Part shown: one piece after another, positions 1 to 6,154 of the stretch
How the letters are laid out: every line of letters begins with the position of its first letter
How positions within the stretch are numbered: position 1 is the stretch's first letter
NCBI GenBank assembly: GCA_934501135.1
Contig: CAKSUE010000023.1
Span: forward strand, 1-8,150
Source: an uncultured Eubacteriales bacterium
GTDB taxonomy: Bacteria > Bacillota > Clostridia > Oscillospirales > Acutalibacteraceae
Direction of reading: 5' to 3'
Length of the DNA: 8,150 bases
Program-made: the position numbers and the translations under genes
Notes under the pieces: generated by a model
The model's database searches: none
What the model was told of the DNA's origin: nothing
The model's input: only the letters and a program-made list of their open reading frames with translations

Positions 1-37
1 TGTCTATCAATCTACCTTCAGGATAAAATTCTATCAT
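1..37 (-). CDS. 5' end of a leftward gene, possibly a small S1-domain-like RNA-binding protein (partial)
   Basis: Only the first 12 codons lie in the window. On the minus strand a strong ribosome binding site (GGAGGT, complement of about 43-48) sits 5-6 nt upstream of an ATG at 37. The reading frame begins M-I-E-F-Y-P-E-G-R-L-I-D and stays open to the edge. The start context is good enough to call a gene. From memory, the opening residues resemble the N-terminus of a short S1-like RNA-binding protein found in Clostridia, but 12 residues cannot establish that. The gene is divergent from the cyclophilin gene, and the 168-bp gap between the two starts must hold promoters for both. I found no convincing leftward promoter there. 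Confidence 0.6.
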   Translation of the reverse strand, partial: MIEFYPEGRLID

Positions 38-141
38 TTTGTTACCTCCAGTTATCATATACACAGTATTTATATGTGTGAGTATCACAATAATATACAT
101 GTGTTCATATAACTTTACGCTTATTTTTTTAATTATATTAC

Positions 142-170
142 TTGAATTATTTTAGGGTATGTAATAAAAT
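142..170 (+). promoter_or_regulatory. Putative sigma-A promoter of the cyclophilin gene
   Basis: TTGAAT (142-147) and TAAAAT (165-170) are separated by exactly 17 bp, a good sigma-A match. Transcription would start near 177, giving a 5' leader of roughly 30 nt with AGGA at 191-194 ahead of the ATG at 206. In AT-rich DNA such matches occur by chance, but the placement between divergent genes supports it. Confidence 0.5.
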
Positions 171-205
171 ATAAGTATTATGGTTTTGAAAGGAATGTAA
201 AGATT

Positions 206-976
206 ATGAGAAGGTTATTAAGTCTTTTAATTGCTATAGCAGTTATATTATCTTTAGCAGGATGTTCAGACTCAAAAAATTCATCTGGAGGATCATCATC
301 TATGGCAAGCAGTTCATCATCTAATGTTAGAACAGATAACGAGCATAATGTAGGTTATCAGTTAGAATCTCCACAAATTGGTGACGAGATAGCGGTAATG
401 AAAACTAATATGGGAGATATTAAGCTGAGATTTTTCCCAGAAGCAGCCCCAAAGGCAGTTGAGAATTTTATAACTCATTCAAAAAATGGGTATTATAATG
501 GAGTTATATTTCATAGAGTTATAGAGAACTTTATGATACAAGGTGGAGATCCTAATGGAACAGGAATGGGTGGAAAAAGTATTTGGGGAACTTCTTTTGA
601 AGATGAGTTTAGCGATAAATTATTTAATATAACAGGTGCTGTTGCGATGGCAAATAGTGGTAAAAATACAAATGGAAGCCAGTTCTTTATTAATCAGGGA
701 GGTCCAGATTCATTTGAAGGTTGGGATAGGTTGTCTAATTTTGGGATTAATATGAGCAAGATAACTGATGATATAAAGAATCTGTATATTGAAAATGGCG
801 GAAATCCTTATCTTGATGGTGCATATTCAACTAGCGGTAAAGGCCATACTGTTTTTGCCCAAGTATTTGAGGGTATGGATGTAGTAGATAAAATAGCAGC
901 TGTTCAGACCAATCAGTCAAACAAACCTTTAGAAGATGTAGTAATAGAAACAATTGAAGTTACAAATTATCAATAA
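206..976 (+). CDS. Lipoprotein peptidyl-prolyl cis-trans isomerase, cyclophilin type
   Basis: Cyclophilins catalyse cis-trans isomerisation of prolyl peptide bonds; this one should act on the outer face of the membrane as a folding catalyst. Residues 1-20 form a lipoprotein signal peptide: Arg-Arg, a hydrophobic core, then the lipobox L17-A-G-C20, where Cys20 would be lipidated. Residues 21-45 are a Ser/Gly-rich linker. The cyclophilin domain covers about 61-254 and keeps F102-H103-R104 with the catalytic Arg, F109-M-I-Q-G-G114, A147-M-A-N150, S158-Q-F-F-I162 and H214-T-V-F217. The family's usual W-L-D-G-K-H-T-V-F stretch appears as Y202-L-D-G205, then an extra segment, then H-T-V-F, so the active-site Trp position is Tyr. 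The spacing from AGGA (191-194) to the ATG is long but acceptable. It is the first gene of an apparent transcription unit with the two membrane proteins that follow. Confidence 0.93.
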   Translation: MRRLLSLLIAIAVILSLAGCSDSKNSSGGSSSMASSSSSNVRTDNEHNVGYQLESPQIGDEIAVMKTNMGDIKLRFFPEAAPKAVENFITHSKNGYYNGVIFHRVIENFMIQGGDPNGTGMGGKSIWGTSFEDEFSDKLFNITGAVAMANSGKNTNGSQFFINQGGPDSFEGWDRLSNFGINMSKITDDIKNLYIENGGNPYLDGAYSTSGKGHTVFAQVFEGMDVVDKIAAVQTNQSNKPLEDVVIETIEVTNYQ

Positions 977-1018
977 TATTTGTATTTTAATGGAAAGTAA
1001 GACAATGAGGTGGCCTTT

Positions 1019-1384
1019 GTGAACTATGACGAAGATAAATCTAATATTAAACTTTTGTCTGTTTTAGCATATATTGGTCCGTTGTTTTTTATGGGAATGT
1101 TTTCTGTAGAGAAAAATAATCCTAAAGTTAAGTTTCATACAAGGCAAGGCTGTATTTTATTTATATTGGTTTTTTTGTCTTATTCATTGTCTTATTTAAT
1201 TGTAAAAATACTCCATTCTTTTCCAGCGGTTTCTGAGATTATTGGGCTTTTACTTTTTGTTTTAATATCAGTTTGTTGGTTTATACTTGTGATAATGGGG
1301 GTTTCGGCAGCGTTTAAAGGTGAAAATAATTGGTTGCCTATAATATGTGATATTAACAAGATGATAGAAGGAAATAAGAAATGA
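1019..1384 (+). CDS. Small membrane protein, DUF4870/Tic20-like (copy 1)
   Basis: I choose GTG at 1019 (121 aa) because the Shine-Dalgarno-like GAGGTGG at 1007-1013 lies 5 nt before it. An upstream in-frame GTG at 1010 overlaps that site and is less likely. Three hydrophobic segments are visible at about residues 11-29, 45-65 and 73-97. The loop before the second carries K-F-H-T-R-Q-G (residues 38-44), the hallmark of the DUF4870/Tic20-like family (usually F-H-x-x-Q-G). A near C-terminal N-W-L-P-I-I matches the family's P-L-P-I-I-G ending. Biochemical function in bacteria is unknown to me; Tic20 itself is a chloroplast import component. It lies 42 nt after the cyclophilin gene with no terminator between, and its next neighbour is a paralogue. 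Confidence 0.75.
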   Translation: MNYDEDKSNIKLLSVLAYIGPLFFMGMFSVEKNNPKVKFHTRQGCILFILVFLSYSLSYLIVKILHSFPAVSEIIGLLLFVLISVCWFILVIMGVSAAFKGENNWLPIICDINKMIEGNKK

Positions 1385-1411
1385 GCCTATACGTAATAAG
1401 GAGGTCTTTAT

Positions 1412-1792
1412 ATGGATGCTGGCTTGAATGATAATGCACATAAAAACAATGATGATAAAAGGTCAGCTGATATGAGAACGTTTTCCATATTATCGTATAT
1501 AGGAGTTCTTTGGATTGTGGGATTAATTTCAGAGAAAGATGATCCAACGGTTAGATTTCATGTTAATCAAGGAATTATAAAAACAATTGTTTTTGCATCT
1601 TTATGGTTTGTAATATTTGTTATATCAAAAATATTTGCAGCTATCTCGTCGGTTTTAATAGCTGTTGTAGCATTATTATGGCTTATTTATTTCTCAATTA
1701 TGTTTGTTTACATTATTTTAGGAATTGTAAACGCAAAAAATCAAATTCAGAAACCTCTACCTATAATAGGAAGTTTATTTCGTATACTATAA
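1412..1792 (+). CDS. Small membrane protein, DUF4870/Tic20-like (copy 2)
   Basis: This 126-aa protein starts at ATG 1412 behind an excellent AAGGAGGT (1398-1405) with a 6-nt gap. After a charged, hydrophilic N-terminus of about 20 residues it has hydrophobic segments at roughly 23-40, 57-77 and 80-106. The family motif R-F-H-V-N-Q-G is at residues 48-54 and P-L-P-I-I-G at 115-120. It is clearly a diverged paralogue of the preceding protein: both have S-x-L-[AS]-Y-I-G near the start, an acidic or charged turn, the F-H-x-x-Q-G loop and a third hydrophobic block. The 27-nt gap and the terminator just downstream make it the last gene of the cyclophilin unit. The function is not known; the two could form a heteromeric membrane complex, which is inference only. 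Confidence 0.78.
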   Translation: MDAGLNDNAHKNNDDKRSADMRTFSILSYIGVLWIVGLISEKDDPTVRFHVNQGIIKTIVFASLWFVIFVISKIFAAISSVLIAVVALLWLIYFSIMFVYIILGIVNAKNQIQKPLPIIGSLFRIL

Positions 1793-1803
1793 TATATGCT
1801 TTT

Positions 1804-1841
1804 AAAGGAGTTTAATGTAAAATACATTAAATTCTTTTTTT
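1804..1841 (+). terminator. Rho-independent terminator after the cyclophilin/Tic20-like unit
   Basis: The arms 1804-1819 and 1823-1838 pair over 16 bp (two G-T wobbles) around an AAA loop, followed by a T run at 1835-1841 that partly overlaps the distal arm. The stem is AT-rich, so strength is uncertain, but the geometry and its place 12 nt after a stop codon fit a terminator. Confidence 0.75.
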
Positions 1842-1882
1842 AGTTATATAAATACAGAATGTTACATTCGTATCATTATTAC

Positions 1883-1911
1883 TTGTCATTTTTTTGAAAT
1901 TGTTATATAGT
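1883..1911 (+). promoter_or_regulatory. Sigma-A promoter of the obgE operon
   Basis: TTGTCA (1883-1888) and TATAGT (1906-1911) are spaced by 17 bp, each one base from consensus. The expected start near 1918 leaves a leader of about 25 nt containing AGGGG (1932-1936), 7 nt before the obgE ATG. It lies just after the preceding terminator, as expected for a new transcription unit. Confidence 0.7.
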
Positions 1912-1943
1912 ATAAAATAAAAAGAGTTAATAGGGGTTATTTT

Positions 1944-3215
1944 ATGTTTATAGATGTAGCTAAGATAATAGTTAAATCGGGAGATGGCGGAGATGGAGCT
2001 GTTTCCTTTCACAGAGAGAAATATGTGGCCTCAGGAGGTCCAGACGGAGGAGATGGTGGAAGAGGAGGCAATATAGTATTTAAAGCAGATACTAATCTTT
2101 CTACGTTGGCTGACTTTAGATATAAAAGAAAATATGTAGCCAAGAAAGGAGAAAATGGAAAAGCCGGTAAATGTAAAGGAAAAAGTGCTGAAGATTTGAT
2201 TGTAAAGGTTCCTAAGGGAACAGTGATTAAAGATGCAAAGAATGGAAGAGTAATTGCGGATATTTCAACCGATGAACCTCAAATAATTGCAAAAGGAGGT
2301 AAAGGCGGCTTCGGAAATGTTCATTTTGCTACCCCAACAAGGCAGACTCCTCGATTTGCAAAACCAGGACTTCCAGGAGAAGAGTTAGAAATACAGCTTG
2401 AGCTTAAATTACTTGCAGATGTTGGTTTAGTTGGCTATCCTAATGTTGGAAAATCAACTTTAATATCTGTGGTAAGTCAAGCAAAACCTGTAATAGCAGA
2501 TTATCATTTCACAACTATAATACCTGTTTTAGGTGTTGTTAGAATGCAGGAAGGTGAATCATTTGTAATGGCTGATATTCCCGGCCTTATTGAGAACGCT
2601 AATGAGGGAGTCGGGCTAGGACATCAGTTTTTAAGACATATAGAAAGATGTAGACTTCTTGTGCATATTGTGGATATATCTGGTAGTGAGGGAAGAGACC
2701 CTATTAGGGATTTTGAAACGATTAATTCTGAGTTAGAAAAGTTTAATCCGGAATTATCAAGTAGACCTATGATAGTGGTAGGAAATAAATGTGATTTGGC
2801 CACAGATGAACAAATAGAAATATTTGAAAACTATGTTAGAAAAAAGGGATATGATTTTTTCCCAATAATGGCTGCAATAAATTATGGAGTTGAAAATCTT
2901 TTAAATAAAATATGGGAACAGTTAAGTAAATTGCCTCCTATAATAAAATTTGAATCGGAACCAAAACCTATTGAAGATCTTAATGAAATAGAAAAAAGAA
3001 ATGTAGACATTAAAGTTATAGACGGAATATATGTTGTAGAGGCAAATTGGCTATTAAAAGTTATGCAGTCAATTAATTTTGATGATTATGAGTCTCTACA
3101 GTACTTTCAAAAGGTTCTTGTTAATTCAGGCATTATAGATGCCTTAAAGGAGTCTGGAATTTCACAGGGCGATACTGTTAGTATTTATGATGTTGAATTT
3201 GACTTTATTGATTAG
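1944..3215 (+). CDS. obgE: Ribosome-assembly GTPase Obg/ObgE
   Basis: Obg is an essential cytoplasmic GTPase that binds the 50S subunit and links ribosome assembly to nucleotide and stress status. All three expected parts are present in 423 residues, the usual length for Firmicutes. The Gly-rich Obg fold is at about 1-157 (repeated G-D-G-G, G-G-P-D-G-G-D-G-G near 30-42). The G domain is at about 158-330, with G1 G164-Y-P-N-V-G-K-S-T172, switch I Y187-H-F-T-T191, G3 D211-I-P-G214 and G4 N281-K-C-D284. The OCT C-terminal domain is at about 355-423. The G5 region reads M-A-A-I-N-Y-G (309-315) where the family commonly has S-A-A/S-T-G-E-G, a mild divergence. It ends with the typical E-F-D-F-I-D and a TAG stop. 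That stop is followed immediately by the ribosome binding site for mrnC, which is in the same frame. Confidence 0.98.
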   Translation: MFIDVAKIIVKSGDGGDGAVSFHREKYVASGGPDGGDGGRGGNIVFKADTNLSTLADFRYKRKYVAKKGENGKAGKCKGKSAEDLIVKVPKGTVIKDAKNGRVIADISTDEPQIIAKGGKGGFGNVHFATPTRQTPRFAKPGLPGEELEIQLELKLLADVGLVGYPNVGKSTLISVVSQAKPVIADYHFTTIIPVLGVVRMQEGESFVMADIPGLIENANEGVGLGHQFLRHIERCRLLVHIVDISGSEGRDPIRDFETINSELEKFNPELSSRPMIVVGNKCDLATDEQIEIFENYVRKKGYDFFPIMAAINYGVENLLNKIWEQLSKLPPIIKFESEPKPIEDLNEIEKRNVDIKVIDGIYVVEANWLLKVMQSINFDDYESLQYFQKVLVNSGIIDALKESGISQGDTVSIYDVEFDFID

Positions 3216-3227
3216 AGGAGTTTAAAT

Positions 3228-3620
3228 TTGGAGAGAATTTATAATAAAGATTGTGATGTAAAAATGCTTAGCCCCTTATCACTTGCATTTATAGGAGATG
3301 CTGTGTTTGATTTGATGGTTAGGGAAAAATTAATATGTGAGTTTAATGCCCCTGTAGGAGTCTTGAATGATATGAAAGTTAGAAAAGTATGTTGTAGATC
3401 ACAATCTAAACAAATAAAAAATATACTTTCAGAGCTTACAGAAAAAGAATTATCAGTCTTTAAAAGGGGAAGAAATGCCCATACTTCTAATATTCCTAAA
3501 AACTCAAGTGTGGAAGAATATCATAATGCAACAGGATTAGAGGCGCTCTTTGGGTATATTTATCTTATAGGAGATATTAATAGATTAAGAGAATTGTTTG
3601 CGCTTGTTATAGAGGATTAA
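3228..3620 (+). CDS. mrnC: Mini-ribonuclease III (23S rRNA maturation)
   Basis: Mini-III is a dimeric RNase III-type endonuclease lacking the double-stranded RNA-binding domain; in Bacillus it trims 23S rRNA precursor ends. The 130-aa length fits. The RNase III signature is L-A-F-I-G-D-A-V-F-D (19-28), with D24 in the place of the essential catalytic Asp. The second acidic site is in T-G-L-E-A-L-F-G-Y (102-110) with E105. The family-typical R-G-R-N-A-H (80-85) and E-E-Y-H-N-A-T (96-102) are also present. Translation starts at TTG (3228) with AGAGGAG just upstream at 3214-3220. There are only 12 nt between the obgE stop and this start, so the two are surely co-transcribed and probably translationally coupled. 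In many Firmicutes mrnC sits beside cysS; here it is paired with obgE, which still makes sense since both act on the 50S subunit. Confidence 0.94.
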   Translation: MERIYNKDCDVKMLSPLSLAFIGDAVFDLMVREKLICEFNAPVGVLNDMKVRKVCCRSQSKQIKNILSELTEKELSVFKRGRNAHTSNIPKNSSVEEYHNATGLEALFGYIYLIGDINRLRELFALVIED

Positions 3621-3648
3621 TAATAGTGTATATAAAGGGGATTAAAAA

Positions 3649-4548
3649 ATGGTTTTAAACAATAAACAAACTGCTATTAAAAATTATATAATAGATGCAT
3701 TAATGTTTCTATTAGGAAGCTTTATATTTGCAGTTTCTGTAAACACATTTGCATCGCCAAATAATGTTGTACCAGCAGGTTTTACAGGTGTTGCATCGAT
3801 GCTTAATTATCTTTTTGATTTCCCCATAGGTCTAACTATTATAATTTTGAATATACCTTTTTTTATATGGGGTATATTCTTGATTGGATATAAATTTATA
3901 GCTAAAACTGTAGTTGCGACGGTTTTGTCATCTTTAATTATAGATATAACAAAACCGTTTTTACCTAAATACACTGGTGATATGATGCTGGCGTGCCTAT
4001 TTGGGGGAGTTCTTTTGGGCGTTGGGTTAGCATTTATATTTATGAGAGGTGGCACAACAGGAGGAACAGAGTTAATAGCTAGTTTACTAAGTGTATATTT
4101 AAAACACATATCTATTGGCAAACTTATATTAGCAGTTGATATGGTTATTGTTGCAGCAACAGCCTTTGTTTACAAAAATTTTGAAAGTCCATTATATGCA
4201 ATTATTATTATTTTTGTAAGCACTAAATTAATTGATTCTATGCTCTATGGTACAGATATTGGTACAGGCAAGATGATGTTTATTATTTCATCTAAAAGTG
4301 ATGAAATTTCAGAACATATTCTAAAGGATTTAGATAGAGGAGTAACAAGACTAAAATCAATAGGTGGATATAGCGGTATAGAAGGTGAAGTTTTGCTATG
4401 TGCTGTTAGAAGGCAAGAAGTATATAAAACTTATGATATAGCTAAAAAAATAGATCCAAGAGTATTTATTATAGTTGGTGATGCTGGAGAAATTGTTGGA
4501 GAAGGCTTCAAAGAAAACAGTTTAAAAAACAAGAAAAGGGAGGGGTAA
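3649..4548 (+). CDS. YitT-family membrane protein with C-terminal DUF2179 domain
   Basis: The 299-aa protein has an N-terminal membrane domain with about six hydrophobic segments (near residues 12-31, 58-80, 84-100, 112-132, 155-175, 181-198). The YitT hallmarks are N-N-V-V-P-A-G-F-T-G (38-47) and R-G-G-T-T-G-G-T-E-L (133-142). The cytosolic DUF2179 domain follows at about 205-288, with G-V-T-R-L-K-S-I-G-G-Y-S-G (231-243), V-R-R-Q-E (253-257) and D-P-R-V-F-I-I-V (269-276) close to the family pattern. The transported substrate, if any, is not established. The start ATG 3649 has AAAGGGG (3634-3640) 8 nt upstream. It lies 28 nt after mrnC and one base before the next gene, so it is part of the obgE transcription unit. 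Confidence 0.92.
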   Translation: MVLNNKQTAIKNYIIDALMFLLGSFIFAVSVNTFASPNNVVPAGFTGVASMLNYLFDFPIGLTIIILNIPFFIWGIFLIGYKFIAKTVVATVLSSLIIDITKPFLPKYTGDMMLACLFGGVLLGVGLAFIFMRGGTTGGTELIASLLSVYLKHISIGKLILAVDMVIVAATAFVYKNFESPLYAIIIIFVSTKLIDSMLYGTDIGTGKMMFIISSKSDEISEHILKDLDRGVTRLKSIGGYSGIEGEVLLCAVRRQEVYKTYDIAKKIDPRVFIIVGDAGEIVGEGFKENSLKNKKREG

Positions 4549-4549
4549 A

Positions 4550-5824
4550 GTGAAAAGAAAACTTGTAGAGCCTATTTTGATTTTGATATCATCTTTTCTT
4601 TTAATGATATCGGGATTGTTTTTGTTAATTCACTCTAATATGGGAATGGATTTTCTATTAGTATGCGCAAGGATTATCTTAGTAGTATTAGGTTTGATTA
4701 TGATATTATCTGTTTTCTTTAAAAGGGAAGACACCATTTTATCTAATATTATAGGAGGTGGGCTTTACATACTATTTGGATTAAGTATTTATTTTTGGCC
4801 TGAATTATTTGAAAGCTCACTTTATTATATAGTAGGAGTATGGGCATTTATAAACTTTTTATGGAGGCTAATTCTTTGTGTTCAGTTACAAATAAATAAA
4901 GATAGAGATTTTGTTAGGACAGCAGTTGAATGTGTTGTTTCTTTGTTGTTTTCCGTTATATTTATATTTTTTAGACCTGAAAATGTAAACCTTGTTTGCA
5001 TATTTCTTGGAATATATATGTTGTTTTATGGTGCAAATATATTTATTGATTTCATTAGAGAATTGTTATATTGGGATAAGGATGGCAAAAATATAAAAAG
5101 ACGTATAAAATGGGCCCCTCCTGTGCTTTTTACCGCTTTTATTCCACGTAGATTAATTGAAAAAATTAATAAGAAAGTTAAAGTTGAATCAAAGGGTAGT
5201 GAAGTTTTTGAGATATCTAAAAAGGATATAAAAGATGATGATATAAAATTAGAAGTGTTTATTCATATGGCTCCACAAATAGCTATGGGATTTGGACATA
5301 TGGATGTCTGTTTGAATGATATAGTTTATTCGTATGGTACATATGATTCTGATGCCCAGAAATGTTTTGGTCTTATTGCTGATGGGGTATTAGCTAAAAT
5401 GAATAAAGAAAAATACATAAAGCATTGTTTAAAGGTTGACAATGAAGATATAGTATCTTTTTCGATTTTAATTAGCGACGATCAAGAAAAGAGAATGAAG
5501 AATTATATAGAAGAAATTACAAAAAATTGTACTGAATGGAAATGTAAATCTGAGCTAAATCCCGAAAAGCAATATACAGATCCAGCAAGTATATTTTATA
5601 ATGATGCAGATGCTAAATTTTATAAATTTAAAAAGGGTAGATATAAAACTTATTTTGCTGTAAGCACTAACTGCGTAATGCTTGCAGATAAATTACTTGG
5701 TTCAGCAGGAATAGATGGTATTGCCATGAACGGTATAATTACTCCTGGTACATATTTAAGCTTTTTAAATGAAGAATTTAAAAAGAAGAATACTATAGTT
5801 GTAAAAAGAAGAGTATTGGCTTAA
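4550..5824 (+). CDS. HdeD/DUF308-like membrane protein fused to a putative papain-like (His...Asn-Cys) domain
   Basis: The 424-aa protein starts at GTG 4550, with the Shine-Dalgarno-like GGGAGGGG (4538-4545) inside the end of the yitT-like gene. Residues 1-172 contain about six short hydrophobic segments (near 8-27, 34-56, 64-84, 88-112, 123-142, 145-170) in the style of HdeD/DUF308 proteins. A basic stretch (180-212) leads to a soluble domain at about 230-420. That domain has G247-F-G-H250-M-D-V-C-L, then Y260-S-Y-G-T-Y-D266, and later S372-T-N-C375-V-M-L-A-D-K-L-L and I396-T-P-G-T-Y-L402. A His on a strand followed about 125 residues later by Asn-Cys at a helix start is the order seen in circularly permuted papain-like families (YiiX/LRAT type, and the DUF4105 lipoprotein acyltransferases). 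The enzyme call is inferred from motif order alone; substrate and topology are unknown. It is the last gene of the obgE unit. Confidence 0.68.
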   Translation: MKRKLVEPILILISSFLLMISGLFLLIHSNMGMDFLLVCARIILVVLGLIMILSVFFKREDTILSNIIGGGLYILFGLSIYFWPELFESSLYYIVGVWAFINFLWRLILCVQLQINKDRDFVRTAVECVVSLLFSVIFIFFRPENVNLVCIFLGIYMLFYGANIFIDFIRELLYWDKDGKNIKRRIKWAPPVLFTAFIPRRLIEKINKKVKVESKGSEVFEISKKDIKDDDIKLEVFIHMAPQIAMGFGHMDVCLNDIVYSYGTYDSDAQKCFGLIADGVLAKMNKEKYIKHCLKVDNEDIVSFSILISDDQEKRMKNYIEEITKNCTEWKCKSELNPEKQYTDPASIFYNDADAKFYKFKKGRYKTYFAVSTNCVMLADKLLGSAGIDGIAMNGIITPGTYLSFLNEEFKKKNTIVVKRRVLA

Positions 5825-5829
5825 ATTTT

Positions 5830-5857
5830 AAAGGCCACCGTTATAACGGTGGCCTTT
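5830..5857. terminator. Perfect palindromic, probably bidirectional terminator
   Basis: The 28-nt stretch is its own reverse complement: GC-rich arms (core GGCCACCG / CGGTGGCC) flanked by AAA and TTT. It begins 6 nt after the stop of the DUF308-like gene and lies 13 nt beyond the stop of the leftward Asn/Gln-rich gene. Rightward the U tract is only three bases; leftward it continues as TTTAAAATTT. It therefore suits the leftward gene at least as well as the rightward operon. Confidence 0.85.
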
Positions 5858-5870
5858 GACAAATTACTAA

Positions 5871-6005
5871 TTAGTCTTCAAAATTTTTGTTGTTCTGATT
5901 CTGCTGTTGGTTGTTCTTGTTGTTTTGCTGGTTTCTGTTGTTTTGTTGATTTTTGCTGTTCTGCTGATTTCTGTTGTTCTGCTGATTATTATTCTGGTTG
6001 TTCAT
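5871..6005 (-). CDS. 44-residue Asn/Gln-rich microprotein with a basic hexad repeat
   Basis: On the minus strand an ATG at 6005 follows GGGGGTG (complement of about 6012-6018) at 6-7 nt, a strong ribosome binding site, and the frame runs 44 codons to TAA (5871-5873). Composition is 21 Asn, 13 Gln, 3 Lys, 2 Arg, one Ser and a C-terminal F-E-D. Basic residues fall at 12, 18, 24 and 30, giving a six-residue period close to [R/K]-N-Q-Q-N-[N/S], then K40. There is no membrane segment, signal peptide or Cys. Both Asn codons (AAC/AAT) and both Gln codons (CAA/CAG) are used, so the repeat is not simply a slipped triplet tract. The open rightward frame over this region (Val/Leu-rich) is its antisense shadow. 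I do not recognise the family; the composition recalls gamma-type small acid-soluble spore proteins, which is only a guess. Confidence 0.72.
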   Translation of the reverse strand: MNNQNNNQQNNRNQQNSKNQQNNRNQQNNKNNQQQNQNNKNFED

Positions 6006-6033
6006 AAATTCACCCCCAAATATTCTCATTACG

Positions 6034-6062
6034 CTATATGTAATAGTATTAATAATAAATAC
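6034..6062 (-). promoter_or_regulatory. Weak candidate promoter for the Asn/Gln-rich gene, sporulation-sigma-like
   Basis: On the minus strand GTATT (complement of 6058-6062) and CATATAG (complement of 6034-6040) are spaced 17 bp apart, about 30 nt ahead of the start codon. This partly resembles sigma-G/sigma-F type elements (G-[CT]-A-T-[AG] and CATA-like), with mismatches. I found no better sigma-A match for this gene. Very tentative. Confidence 0.2.
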
Positions 6063-6154
6063 TCTTACATATTGCTGAAAATATTATTTGCACATAGGAT
6101 GATTTTATTCTTCAATTATATATAGTATTATAATTAAATTTTTAAGGAGTAGAA

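Noticed and set aside
1353..2012. Leftward frames at 1353-1547 and 1827-2012
   Set aside because: They are antisense to the second Tic20-like gene, the terminator and the start of obgE. They lack ribosome binding sites and recognisable protein features.
3807..4121. Leftward 104-codon frame inside the YitT-like gene
   Set aside because: It is fully antisense to a well-supported membrane protein gene and has no start signal or family resemblance.
5907..6125. Rightward 72-codon Val/Leu-rich frame that looks like a membrane peptide
   Set aside because: It is the antisense of the Asn/Gln-rich gene: GTT/TTG/CTG triplets are complements of AAC/CAA/CAG. It has no good ribosome binding site, whereas the minus-strand frame has one.
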